In this document: piece by piece, positions 1 to 6,179 of the stretch
Position numbering within the stretch: the stretch's first letter is position 1
Layout: every line of letters starts with the position of its first letter
Assembly: GCA_003511785.1 (NCBI GenBank)
Contig: DOIS01000172.1
Location: forward strand, 1 to 10,514
Source of the DNA: Paracoccaceae bacterium
GTDB taxonomy: Bacteria > Pseudomonadota > Alphaproteobacteria > Rhodobacterales > Rhodobacteraceae
DNA: 10,514 nt
Direction: 5' to 3'
Translations under genes and position numbers: made by a program
Notes under the pieces: generated by a model
Told to the model about the DNA's origin: nothing
Seen by the model: the letters and a program-made list of their open reading frames with translations, nothing else
Databases searched by the model: none

Positions 1-2
1 TG

Positions 3-659
3 GGCGACACCGCCGACGAGGGCAACGTGCGCTATTTCGCGGGCGACCTGCGCGAGCGGCTGACCCTGGCCAACCTGCTCTCGGCCACGATCGACGCCTT
101 CGACCGGGTGGACATCCTGGTCAACGGCGCGCGGCAGGTGATCCCCTCGGACCCGCTCGAGGTCGAGGACGATTCGGTCATCACGCTGCTGAACCAGAAC
201 GTGATCTCGGCGCTGCGTCTCAGCCAGATGATCGCCCGCCGGATGATCAAGCAGTCCGAGGGCCAGACCGAGGGCAGTGCCGGCTCGATCATCAATCTCA
301 GCTCGATCGCCGCGCGACGCACCCATCCCGACCTGCTGGCCTTCTCGGTCTCCTCGGCGGCGCTGGACCAGCTCACCCGCTCATTGGCAGTGGCCTACGC
401 GCCCTATCGCATCCGGGTGAACGCGGTGGCGATGGGCTCGGTGATGAGCAACTCGCTCAAGACCACGCTGAAGGACAACCGCGCCTATCGCCAGGACATC
501 GAGGAGCACACGCCGCTCTCGCGCATCGCCGGGCCGTCGGAGCTGGCCGAGGCGGTGCAATACCTGGCCGCCGATGCGTCGAGCTTCATGACCGGGCAGA
601 TCCTGACCGTGGACGGCGGGCGCACCCTGCTCGACCCGGTGGCCGCGCCCGCGCATTGA
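3..659 (+). CDS. Short-chain dehydrogenase/reductase family protein, 5'-truncated, with degenerate active site
   Basis: This is the C-terminal part (218 residues visible) of a Rossmann-fold SDR. The reading frame is open from base 3, so the gene begins before the window. The GTG at 27 lies inside the fold and is not the true start. The missing N-terminus, roughly 40 residues, would hold the TGxxxGIG cofactor loop. Visible family marks are the VDILVNGA segment (the NNAG strand), the IINLSS strand with the catalytic-type Ser, the YRIRVNAVAMG segment, and the C-terminal SSFMTGQILTVDGG. The Y-x-x-x-K pair is absent: the segment reads LLAFSVSSAALDQL, with Phe at 342-344 and Ser at 354-356 where Tyr and Lys normally sit. 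Family membership is secure. Catalysis is doubtful, so it may be a non-catalytic or binding SDR homologue. It lies 17 nt upstream of hemF on the same strand, which suggests co-transcription. The substrate cannot be told from sequence. Confidence 0.85.
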   Translation, partial: GDTADEGNVRYFAGDLRERLTLANLLSATIDAFDRVDILVNGARQVIPSDPLEVEDDSVITLLNQNVISALRLSQMIARRMIKQSEGQTEGSAGSIINLSSIAARRTHPDLLAFSVSSAALDQLTRSLAVAYAPYRIRVNAVAMGSVMSNSLKTTLKDNRAYRQDIEEHTPLSRIAGPSELAEAVQYLAADASSFMTGQILTVDGGRTLLDPVAAPAH

Positions 660-661
660 CC

Positions 662-668
662 GAAAGGA
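662..668 (+). promoter_or_regulatory. Ribosome binding site of hemF
   Basis: GAAAGGA lies 8 nt before the ATG at 677. It decides for that ATG over the in-frame TTG at 656, which would overlap the SDR stop codon and add seven unconserved residues. Confidence 0.7.
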
Positions 669-676
669 CCCCCGAG

Positions 677-1576
677 ATGACTGCAAACGACCCGTTCGAG
701 GCCGAGCGCCGCCAGGCCAGCGACTGGTTCCGGCAGTTGCGCGACGAGATCGTGACCGCCTTCGAGGCGCTGGAGGACAGCCACGCCACCGGCCCCTTCT
801 CGGACGAGGCGCCGGGCCGGTTCGAGGTGAGCGAGACGCGGCGGCGATCCGACGACGGCTCGGACGCGGGCGGCGGGCTGATGAGCGTGATGCGGGGTGG
901 GCGCGTCTTCGAGAAGGTCGGCGTCAATGTCTCGACCGTTTACGGTGCGTTAGGCGAGGCGGCGCAGGCGGCCATGATGGCCCGCAAGGGCCTGCCCGGC
1001 GTGGCCGACGACCCGCGCTTCTGGGCCAGTGGCATCAGCCTGGTTGCCCATATGCGCAACCCGCATGTGCCGGCGGTGCACATGAACACGCGGATGTTCT
1101 GGACCCCCCATGCCTGGTGGTTCGGCGGCGGGTCCGACCTGAACCCCTGCATCGAGTATGACGAGGACACCGCGCATTTCCACGACACGCAGAAAGTGCA
1201 TCTCGACCCGCACGGGGCGGCGCATTACCCGAGGCTCAAGGAATGGGCGGACGAGTATTTCTACATCCCCCACCGGGGCCGGGCGCGGGGCGTGGGCGGC
1301 ATCTTCATGGACGACTACTGCACTGGCGACTGGGCGGCGGATTTCGCGCTGACGCAGGATATCGGGCGCGCCTTCCTGCCCGCCTACGTGCCGCTGGTGG
1401 AACGGCGCAGGGTGCAGGCCTGCGACGAGGCCGACCGCGAGACGCAGCTTGTCCATCGCGGGCTCTATGCCGAGTACAACCTGGTCTATGACCGGGGCAC
1501 CAAGTTCGGCCTGGCCGCCGGGCATGACGCCAACGCCGTGCTGATGAGCCTGCCGCCGTTGGCGAAGTGGGTGTGA
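677..1576 (+). CDS. hemF: Oxygen-dependent coproporphyrinogen III oxidase
   Basis: HemF uses O2 to decarboxylate two propionates of coproporphyrinogen III, giving protoporphyrinogen IX in cytosolic haem (and, where present, bacteriochlorophyll) synthesis. From the ATG at 677 the protein has 299 residues, the same length as E. coli HemF. Conserved family segments appear in order: GVNVSTVYG (82-90), VPAVHMNTRM (131-140) with the His and Arg of the substrate pocket, WWFGGGSDLNP (147-157), a HRGRARGVGGIFMDDY stretch (199-214), and YNLVYDRGTKFGL (267-279), whose Asp-Arg pair is implicated in catalysis in eukaryotic homologues. It ends in the typical LMSLPPLAKW tail. A good ribosome site precedes the ATG. 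The SDR gene ends 17 nt upstream and the two are probably one transcript. Downstream, hemF faces the convergent ectR gene. Its HemN counterpart (anaerobic) is not in this window. The identification is firm. Confidence 0.97.
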   Translation: MTANDPFEAERRQASDWFRQLRDEIVTAFEALEDSHATGPFSDEAPGRFEVSETRRRSDDGSDAGGGLMSVMRGGRVFEKVGVNVSTVYGALGEAAQAAMMARKGLPGVADDPRFWASGISLVAHMRNPHVPAVHMNTRMFWTPHAWWFGGGSDLNPCIEYDEDTAHFHDTQKVHLDPHGAAHYPRLKEWADEYFYIPHRGRARGVGGIFMDDYCTGDWAADFALTQDIGRAFLPAYVPLVERRRVQACDEADRETQLVHRGLYAEYNLVYDRGTKFGLAAGHDANAVLMSLPPLAKWV

Positions 1577-1581
1577 CGGCG

Positions 1582-1604
1582 GCATTTTCTTGCAAAGAAA
1601 ATGC
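1582..1604. terminator. Perfect 10-bp hairpin after hemF
   Basis: Arms GCATTTTCTT (1582-1591) and AAGAAAATGC (1595-1604) are exact reverse complements around a 3-nt loop GCA. It begins 6 nt after the hemF stop. There is no trailing T-tract for either direction, so a classical intrinsic terminator is uncertain; a transcript-end or processing hairpin fits equally well. Confidence 0.45.
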
Positions 1605-1606
1605 AG

Positions 1607-1627
1607 CGGAAAATTTCGAATTTTCCG
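1607..1627. repeat. Second perfect hairpin, 9-bp stem
   Basis: Arms CGGAAAATT (1607-1615) and AATTTTCCG (1619-1627) are exact reverse complements with a TCG loop. It lies only 2 nt after the first hairpin, so the two could stack in RNA or form a cruciform-prone DNA site. The low GC of both stems in GC-rich DNA suggests they are maintained by selection or belong to a mobile repeat. Confidence 0.5.
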
Positions 1628-1742
1628 GGCCGGTGGCGGAGGGCAGCGCCCTTGACCTGCCGGGCGCGCATGGCCGGTCCGGGGCCGGGGTATTTTTGGA
1701 CCAGAAAGAAGCGGGACCGCGGCGCGGGCCGCATCCGCGCGC

Positions 1743-2294
1743 TCAGGAGGAGCGGCGGATCTCGCCGTGATAGAGCACCGGCGAGGCGTCGATATCCTCG
1801 GCCTCGAGCATCGTGGCCACGCGCTGCAGTGCCGCGACCAGCATCGACTGTTCCCATTCGTCGAGATTGTCGAACTTCTGCACGAAGCGCTGTTGCAGCG
1901 GGTCGGGGGCGCCGGCGATGGTTTCGCGCCCGGCCGGCGTGGTGACGATGTTGATCTGGCGGCGGTCCACCTCGGATTTCTCGCGCACCACCATCCCGCG
2001 AGACACCAGCCTGTCCACCAGCGAGGTGACGGCCGCCTGGGACACGCGCATACGCTGCGATATCTCCTTGGCCGTGCAATGGTCACGCTCGGCCACGATC
2101 TGGAGCACGCGGAACTGCACCGCTGTCAGCCCCACGGATTGGGCCAATTCGCGCCCGAAAAGATCGACCGCGCGCAGGATGCGCCTGAGCGCGATAAGTG
2201 TTTCGTCCACCCGTTCCATCGTCGGATTTTGGCAGAGCCCCGCAACCGTTTCAATGGTCAATTCGAATGAGTAATCCTTTGTATTTTGAAGCAT
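1743..2294 (-). CDS. ectR: MarR-family transcriptional regulator, EctR-like
   Basis: This is a 183-residue winged-helix regulator, transcribed divergently from ectA. The MarR fold is visible: an N-terminal dimerisation helix with VDETLIALRRILRA (29-42), GLTAVQFRVLQIV (55-67), a helix-turn-helix at about 73-95 (CTAKEISQRMRVSQAAVTSL), and the wing with the family signature DRRQINIVTTPAGR (110-123). A C-terminal dimer helix follows. EctR regulators of this family repress ectABC-ask operons in methylotrophs (EctR1), and the position here argues for the same role. No conserved sensing cysteine pattern is obvious, so the osmotic signal is unknown. The start chosen is the ATG at 2294, with a GAGGGA about 12 nt upstream. 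A second ATG at 2219 (Met26) gives a more standard MarR N-terminus but has no ribosome site. Family is certain; the EctR role is inferred from position. Confidence 0.9.
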   Translation of the reverse strand: MLQNTKDYSFELTIETVAGLCQNPTMERVDETLIALRRILRAVDLFGRELAQSVGLTAVQFRVLQIVAERDHCTAKEISQRMRVSQAAVTSLVDRLVSRGMVVREKSEVDRRQINIVTTPAGRETIAGAPDPLQQRFVQKFDNLDEWEQSMLVAALQRVATMLEAEDIDASPVLYHGEIRRSS

Positions 2295-2302
2295 ATCTTC
2301 GC

Positions 2303-2316
2303 TTGATCCCTCTCAA
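2303..2316. promoter_or_regulatory. TTGAT-N4-CTCAA dyad resembling an FNR/Crp-type box
   Basis: TTGATCCCTCTCAA matches the FNR-type pattern TTGAT-N4-ATCAA at nine of ten defined positions. It lies between the predicted ectR -10 and the ectR start codon, so a bound protein would block ectR. Short dyads like this arise by chance, so it is only a candidate. Confidence 0.25.
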
Positions 2317-2327
2317 AAGTGGCTGTT

Positions 2328-2356
2328 ATTCAAGCATATATGGATGGAAATGGCAA
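2328..2356 (-). promoter_or_regulatory. Candidate sigma70-type promoter of ectR
   Basis: On the minus strand, TTGCCA (complement of 2351-2356, five of six consensus bases) is followed after 17 nt by TTGAAT (complement of 2328-2333, four of six). Transcription would start near 2321, giving a leader of about 27 nt. The -35 abuts the long palindrome at 2355-2380, which fits autoregulation. Confidence 0.35.
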
Positions 2357-2380
2357 ATTTCTGCCCCGGGGAAGAAAATT
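2355..2380. promoter_or_regulatory. 26-bp imperfect palindrome, candidate EctR operator
   Basis: The dyad is centred on CCCCGGGG (2364-2371). The half sites TTTCT (2358-2362) and AGAAA (2373-2377) are exact complements, and the AA at 2355-2356 pairs with TT at 2379-2380. Eleven of thirteen pairs match, the exceptions being 2363/2372 and 2357/2378. It overlaps the predicted ectR -35 and sits just upstream of the candidate ectA -35, which is where a MarR-family dimer controlling both genes would be expected. The dyad is plain in the sequence; the binding protein is inferred. Confidence 0.4.
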
Positions 2381-2391
2381 ACCTTAGCTCC

Positions 2392-2420
2392 TTGAGATTT
2401 TGTCCCTCGGTTGTTACTTA
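2392..2420 (+). promoter_or_regulatory. Weak candidate promoter of ectABC-ask
   Basis: TTGAGA (2392-2397) matches the -35 consensus at five of six bases. Only poor -10 candidates (TTACTT 2414-2419 or TACTTA 2415-2420) follow at 16-17 nt. A start near 2426 would leave a short leader containing the ribosome site. The weak -10 would suit a regulated or alternative-sigma promoter, but the call is tentative. Confidence 0.25.
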
Positions 2421-2434
2421 GCCACTCAAAGCAA

Positions 2435-2441
2435 AAGGAGG
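2435..2441 (+). promoter_or_regulatory. Strong ribosome binding site of ectA
   Basis: AAGGAGG ends 10 nt before the ATG at 2452. A nearer ATG at 2445 is only 3 nt from the site and in another reading frame, so the spacing selects 2452. Confidence 0.8.
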
Positions 2442-2451
2442 GCCATGCGCC

Positions 2452-2982
2452 ATGTCAGGCACCGTTCCGTTCAAGAAGACGAGCACTCCCAGTTTTCGTG
2501 CGCCCACGCCCGAGGACGGGTCGGCGATCTGGGACCTGGTGCGCAGCTGCCCGCCGCTCGACGAGAACTCGATGTATGCCAACCTGATCCAGTGCGACCA
2601 CTTCCGCGACACTTGCGTGGTGGCCGAGCTGGACGGCGAGATCATCGGCTGGGTCTCGGGCCACCTGGTCCCGACCGACCCCAGCACCATTTTCGTGTGG
2701 CAGGTCGCCGTGTCGGAAAAGGCGCGCGGCCTGGGGCTGGGCGGCAAGATGCTCTCGCACCTGCTGGAGCGCGACATCTGCACGGATGTCGAGCAGATGC
2801 AGACCACCATCACCAGCGATAACAAGGCGTCCTGGGCGCTGTTCCGCAAGTTCGGAATGCGCCGCGACGCCACCGTGGAGAGCGAGCCCTACTTCACCGA
2901 GGACGACCATTTCGACGGCCATCACAGCACCGAGAACATGGTCACGATCGACTTCCGCGGGCGTGAGGCCAAGGCGGCGTGA
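2452..2982 (+). CDS. ectA: L-2,4-diaminobutyric acid acetyltransferase (EctA)
   Basis: EctA transfers acetyl from acetyl-CoA to the gamma-amino group of L-2,4-diaminobutyrate, giving N-gamma-acetyl-diaminobutyrate, the EctC substrate. The 176-residue protein is a cytosolic single-domain GNAT of normal EctA length. It starts with the PSFRAPTPEDGSAIWDLVRS segment (13-32) typical of the family. FVWQVAVSEKARGLGLGGKM (81-100) is beta-strand 4 plus the acetyl-CoA pyrophosphate loop (R/Q-x-x-G-x-G type). SDNKASWALFRKFG (122-135) is the usual GNAT motif B region. The EctA-specific tail YFTEDDHFDGHHSTENM (147-163) is present. It is the first gene of the ectoine operon, 48 nt ahead of ectB, and is probably controlled from the palindrome-bearing region shared with ectR. 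Confidence 0.96.
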   Translation: MSGTVPFKKTSTPSFRAPTPEDGSAIWDLVRSCPPLDENSMYANLIQCDHFRDTCVVAELDGEIIGWVSGHLVPTDPSTIFVWQVAVSEKARGLGLGGKMLSHLLERDICTDVEQMQTTITSDNKASWALFRKFGMRRDATVESEPYFTEDDHFDGHHSTENMVTIDFRGREAKAA

Positions 2983-3030
2983 ACCGCGCCGGGCCACCGC
3001 TCGCAGACCCAAGACGAAAGGACAGTTTCC

Positions 3031-4311
3031 ATGACGACCGACAAGAAAATCTTCGAAACACGCGAACCCGAAGCGCGCAGCTACTGCCGCAACTTCGACA
3101 CCGTCTTTGCCAGCGCGCAGGGTTCGGAGATGACCGACACCGAGGGCCGCACCTATATCGACTTTCTCGCGGGCTGCTCCTCGCTGAACTACGGGCATAA
3201 CGACCCGGACATGAAAGAGGCGCTGATCGAGCACATCTCGAATGACGGCATCGCCCACGGGCTGGACATGTACACCGCCGAAAAGGCGCGCTTTCTCGAG
3301 GCGTTCGAGGACAAGATCCTCAAGCCGCGCGGCATGGACTACAAGGTGATGATGACCGGCCCCACCGGCACCAACGCGGTCGAGGCCGCGATGAAGCTGG
3401 CGCGCAAGATCACCGGGCGCCGCAACATCATCGCCTTCACCAACGGCTTTCACGGCATGACCATGGGCGCGCTGTCGCTGACCGGCAATTCCGGCAAGCG
3501 CGGCGGCGCCGGTGGCGGCCACCTGGGCGACGTGACCCACTTCCCCTATGAGGGCGCCTTCGGCGAGGGGGTCGACACGCTGGGCCAGATCGAGATGATG
3601 CTCGAGAATGGCTCCTCCGGCGTGGATGCGCCTGCCGCGTTCATCTTCGAGCCCGTGCAGGGCGAGGGCGGGCTGAACGCCGCCTCCGACGAATGGATGC
3701 AGGGCATCGCCCGGCTCGCCAAGAAGCATGGCGCGCTGCTGATCGTCGACGACATCCAGGCCGGCTGCGGCCGGACCGGCCCCTATTTCGCCTTCGAGAA
3801 GGCCGGAATCGAGCCCGACCTGATTACCCAGGCGAAATCGCTCTCGGGCTTCGGCCTGCCCTTCGCCGCGCTGCTGATCAAGCGCGAGCACGACATCTGG
3901 AAGCCGGCCGAGCACAACGGCACCTTCCGGGGCAACACCCATGCCTTCGTCACCGCCCGCGTCGCCCTCGAGAAGTTCTGGTCCGACGACCGCTTCGAGA
4001 AGGAGACCGAGGCCAAGGCGAAAATCCTGGAAGAGAAACTGAGCGAACTGGCCGAGATGGTGCCGGGCGCGAAACTCAAGGGCCGCGGCATGATGCGCGG
4101 CGTCGATGTGGGCTCGGGCGAGTTGGCCGGCGAAATCTGTGGCCGCGCCTTCGAGAAAGGGCTTATCATCGAGACCTCGGGTGCCGATGACGAGGTGGTC
4201 AAGGTTCTGGCCCCGCTGACCACCCCCGAAGACACCTTCCGCAAGGGCCTCGACATCCTTCTGGATGCGGCCCGCGCGGTCACCGAAACAAAGAAAATTG
4301 CCGCGGAGTAA
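3031..4311 (+). CDS. ectB: Diaminobutyrate-2-oxoglutarate transaminase (EctB)
   Basis: EctB transfers an amino group from glutamate to L-aspartate-4-semialdehyde, forming L-2,4-diaminobutyrate, the first committed step to ectoine. At 426 residues it is a full-length class III PLP aminotransferase. Visible marks are the GPTGTNAVEAAMKLAR cofactor-phosphate loop (110-125), NGFHGMT (138-144) with the ring-stacking aromatic region, FEPVQGEGG (206-214), LIVDDIQAGCGRTG (237-250) with Asp240 contacting the pyridine nitrogen, and the Schiff-base lysine Lys269 in ITQAKSLSGFGLPF. The GTFRGNTHAF segment (297-306) is characteristic of EctB. The ATG at 3031 has AAAGGA (3017-3022) 8 nt upstream. It sits between ectA and ectC, with ectC starting 6 nt after its stop, which suggests translational coupling. 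Confidence 0.97.
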   Translation: MTTDKKIFETREPEARSYCRNFDTVFASAQGSEMTDTEGRTYIDFLAGCSSLNYGHNDPDMKEALIEHISNDGIAHGLDMYTAEKARFLEAFEDKILKPRGMDYKVMMTGPTGTNAVEAAMKLARKITGRRNIIAFTNGFHGMTMGALSLTGNSGKRGGAGGGHLGDVTHFPYEGAFGEGVDTLGQIEMMLENGSSGVDAPAAFIFEPVQGEGGLNAASDEWMQGIARLAKKHGALLIVDDIQAGCGRTGPYFAFEKAGIEPDLITQAKSLSGFGLPFAALLIKREHDIWKPAEHNGTFRGNTHAFVTARVALEKFWSDDRFEKETEAKAKILEEKLSELAEMVPGAKLKGRGMMRGVDVGSGELAGEICGRAFEKGLIIETSGADDEVVKVLAPLTTPEDTFRKGLDILLDAARAVTETKKIAAE

Positions 4312-4317
4312 CACACC

Positions 4318-4710
4318 ATGATCGTCAGGGATTTCAACAAGATCGCCGCCGAGGAACCGAACCGCGTCGTGTCGGACGCAAACTGGACCAGCGTGCGGAT
4401 GCTGCTGGCCGACGACAAGATGGGGTTCTCGTTCCACATCACCTTCCTCGAGGAAGGCTCGGAGCACACGTTCCACTACAAGAACCACTTCGAGAGCGTC
4501 TATTGCATGAAAGGCAAGGGCACGATCACCGATCTGGCCACCGGCGAGACGCATGAGATCCGCCCCGGCGTGATGTATGCGCTGGACCAGCACGACAAAC
4601 ACACCGTCAAGGCCGAGGAAGAGCTGGTCATGGCCTGCTGCTTCAACCCGCCCGTGACCGGGAACGAGGTGCACCAGGAAGACGGCTCTTACGCGGCCGC
4701 CGAAAGCTAA
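4318..4710 (+). CDS. ectC: L-ectoine synthase (EctC)
   Basis: EctC is a cupin-fold, iron-dependent hydro-lyase that cyclises N-gamma-acetyl-L-2,4-diaminobutyrate to ectoine. The 130-residue protein has the usual length. The metal ligands known from characterised EctC proteins (Glu57, Tyr85, His93 in the Sphingopyxis numbering) fall here at Glu59 (HFESVYC), Tyr87 (PGVMYALD) and His95 (QHDKHTV), all with the same +2 offset. The enzyme therefore looks active. Other marks are the N-terminal MIVRDF and the GKGTITDLATGE turn (66-78). The start is 6 nt after ectB, with GGAG (4305-4308) inside the end of ectB acting as ribosome site. No ectoine hydroxylase gene follows it. Confidence 0.97.
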   Translation: MIVRDFNKIAAEEPNRVVSDANWTSVRMLLADDKMGFSFHITFLEEGSEHTFHYKNHFESVYCMKGKGTITDLATGETHEIRPGVMYALDQHDKHTVKAEEELVMACCFNPPVTGNEVHQEDGSYAAAES

Positions 4711-4718
4711 CAAAGAGG

Positions 4719-4738
4719 GCCGGGCCCACCCGCCCGGT
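4719..4738 (+). promoter_or_regulatory. GC hairpin in the ectC-ask spacer
   Basis: CCGGGC (4720-4725) pairs with GCCCGG (4732-4737) around a CCACCC loop, with a further G-U pair at 4719/4738. Its base lies about 10 nt before the TTG start of the aspartokinase gene. It could reduce ribosome access, protect the upstream ectABC mRNA from 3' decay, or cause partial termination, so that ask is made at a lower level than EctABC. Confidence 0.4.
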
Positions 4739-4748
4739 AGATATTGAT

Positions 4749-6179
4749 TTGACCAAGGCCAAGCACACTGTCGAAAAGATCGGCGGCACGTCGATGAGCC
4801 GCCTGCCCGAGCTGCGCGAAACCCTGTTCCGGGTGGGCGCCGAGCCCGAGCAGCTCTATAATCGCGTGTTCGTGGTGTCCGCCTTCGGCGGCATCACCAA
4901 CAAGCTGTTGGAGCACAAGAAATCCGGCACGCCAGGCGTCTACACCCTGTTCGCCAATGACGACACCGACGGCGGCTGGCTCGACGCGCTGACCGGCGTG
5001 GCCGACGCGATGGTCGAGATCAACCACGAGGTGCTCGAGCATCCCGGCGACCTGACCATGGCCGACGAGTTCGTGCGCGAGCGGATCGAGGGGGCGCGGT
5101 CGTGCCTGTTCGACCTCAAGCGGCTCTGCTCCTACGGCCATTTCCGGCTGGGCAGCCAGATGATGGTGATCCGCGAGCTGCTCTCGGGGCTGGGCGAGGC
5201 GCATTCCGCCTTCGTCTCCATGCTGATGCTGCAACGCGCCGGCGTGAACGCGCGTTTCGTGGACCTCAGCGGCTGGCGCGACGAGACGGAATACAATCTC
5301 ACCGAACGGATCAGCGCCGGGCTCGACAACGTCGATCTCGCCACCGAGTTGCCCATCGTCACCGGCTATGCCCAATGCCGCGAGGGGCTGATGCGCGAGT
5401 TCGACCGCGGCTATTCCGAGGTCACCTTCTCGCGCATCGCTGCCCATACCGGCGCCGGTGAGGCGATCATCCACAAAGAGTTCCACCTCTCCTCGGCCGA
5501 CCCGAACCTGGTCGGCGTGGATGCGGTGCGCAAGCTGGGGCACACCAACTTCAACGCGGCCGACCAGCTGTCGAACATGGGGATGGAGGCCATCCACCCC
5601 AACGCCGCCAAGACGCTGCGCAAGGCGGGCATCCCGCTGCGCGTGACCAACGCCTTCGACCCCGAGGACCCGGGCACGCTGATCGACGATCAGCCCGCCG
5701 ACAGCCCGGCGGTCGAGATCGTCACCGGCCTCAACGTCGTGGCGCTCGAGCTGTTCGAACAGGACATGGCGGGGGTCAAGGGCTATGATCGGCGCGTGCT
5801 GGACATCCTGACCCGGCACCAGGTGCGGATCGTGACCAAGTCGACCAACGCGAACACGATCACGCATTACCTCGACGCGCCGCTGAAGACGATCCGCCGG
5901 GTGGAGAACGACCTCACCGACGAGTTCCCCAATGCCGAGATCACCATTCACCGGCTGGCGCTGGTGGCCGCGATCGGCCGCGATCTGACCGGGATCAAGC
6001 CCATCGAACGCGGGCTTCAGGCGATGGAAGAGGCCGGGCTGCGCTGCCTGGCGCTGCAACACCTGCCGGGCTCGGTCGATGTGCAGTACATCGTCCAGCA
6101 GGACGACCGCGACGCGGTCATCAAGGCCCTGCACCGGGCGCTGGTCGAGGAGTCGAAAGAGATACGCGAAGCCGCCTGA
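4749..6179 (+). CDS. ask: Ectoine-associated aspartate kinase (Ask_Ect)
   Basis: This kinase phosphorylates L-aspartate to L-4-aspartyl phosphate, feeding aspartate semialdehyde to EctB. Ask_Ect enzymes form a distinct aspartokinase subgroup linked to ect operons and are less sensitive to threonine/lysine feedback. The 476-residue protein opens with VEKIGGTSMSR (8-18), the KFGGTS-type nucleotide loop, then VVSAFGGITNKLLEHKKSG. The Ask_Ect middle domain follows, and the last ~155 residues hold the paired ACT domains (one beginning at about 321, a second with LALVAAIGRDL near 402). The start is a TTG: no in-frame ATG or GTG exists between the ectC stop and the conserved VEKIGGTS segment, and only a weak GGTAG lies upstream. 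The spacer to ectC is 38 nt. It is the last gene of the operon, followed by a terminator. Confidence 0.95.
   Translation: MTKAKHTVEKIGGTSMSRLPELRETLFRVGAEPEQLYNRVFVVSAFGGITNKLLEHKKSGTPGVYTLFANDDTDGGWLDALTGVADAMVEINHEVLEHPGDLTMADEFVRERIEGARSCLFDLKRLCSYGHFRLGSQMMVIRELLSGLGEAHSAFVSMLMLQRAGVNARFVDLSGWRDETEYNLTERISAGLDNVDLATELPIVTGYAQCREGLMREFDRGYSEVTFSRIAAHTGAGEAIIHKEFHLSSADPNLVGVDAVRKLGHTNFNAADQLSNMGMEAIHPNAAKTLRKAGIPLRVTNAFDPEDPGTLIDDQPADSPAVEIVTGLNVVALELFEQDMAGVKGYDRRVLDILTRHQVRIVTKSTNANTITHYLDAPLKTIRRVENDLTDEFPNAEITIHRLALVAAIGRDLTGIKPIERGLQAMEEAGLRCLALQHLPGSVDVQYIVQQDDRDAVIKALHRALVEESKEIREAA

Larger units (their letters stand above)
1577..1742. repeat. Convergent intergenic element with stacked hairpins
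   Basis: This 166-nt spacer between the stops of hemF and ectR has no credible gene but is highly structured. It holds two AT-rich perfect hairpins (1582-1604 and 1607-1627), a smaller GC hairpin (arms 1640-1644 and 1648-1652), and a run TATTTTTGGACCAGAAAG (1691-1708) that stands out from the GC-rich surroundings. My impression, unverified here, is that similar blocks recur at gene ends in Rhodobacteraceae genomes, which would make this a dispersed intergenic repeat. It could also serve as a bidirectional transcript end or mRNA 3' stabiliser for the two converging genes. The hairpins are read directly from the sequence; the repeat status and function are inference. Confidence 0.5.
2295..2451. 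promoter_or_regulatory. Divergent ectR-ectA control region
   Basis: This 157-nt spacer is visibly AT-richer than its flanks and must carry promoters for both ectR (minus) and ectA (plus). It contains a 26-bp imperfect palindrome (2355-2380), a TTGAT-N4-CTCAA dyad (2303-2316), the octamer AAGCATAT repeated directly at 2289-2296 and 2332-2339 (the first copy inside ectR), the palindrome CATATATG (2335-2342), and a strong ribosome site for ectA. There is no credible gene inside it. Confidence 0.75.

Noticed and set aside
950..2086. A 378-codon minus-strand frame spanning hemF and part of ectR
   Set aside because: It runs in the wrong frame through ectR and antisense to hemF, and has no domain or ribosome site.
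2400..2822. A 140-codon plus-strand frame overlapping ectA, including the ATG at 2445
   Set aside because: It is out of frame with the conserved EctA protein, and its ATG at 2445 is too close to the AAGGAGG site. The frame gives an Arg/His-rich product.
2455..4713. A 752-codon open frame on the minus strand opposite ectABC
   Set aside because: It mirrors three well-identified genes. Its translation is low-information and rich in Gly, His, Val and Asp, as expected of the antisense of GC-biased codons, with no recognisable domain.
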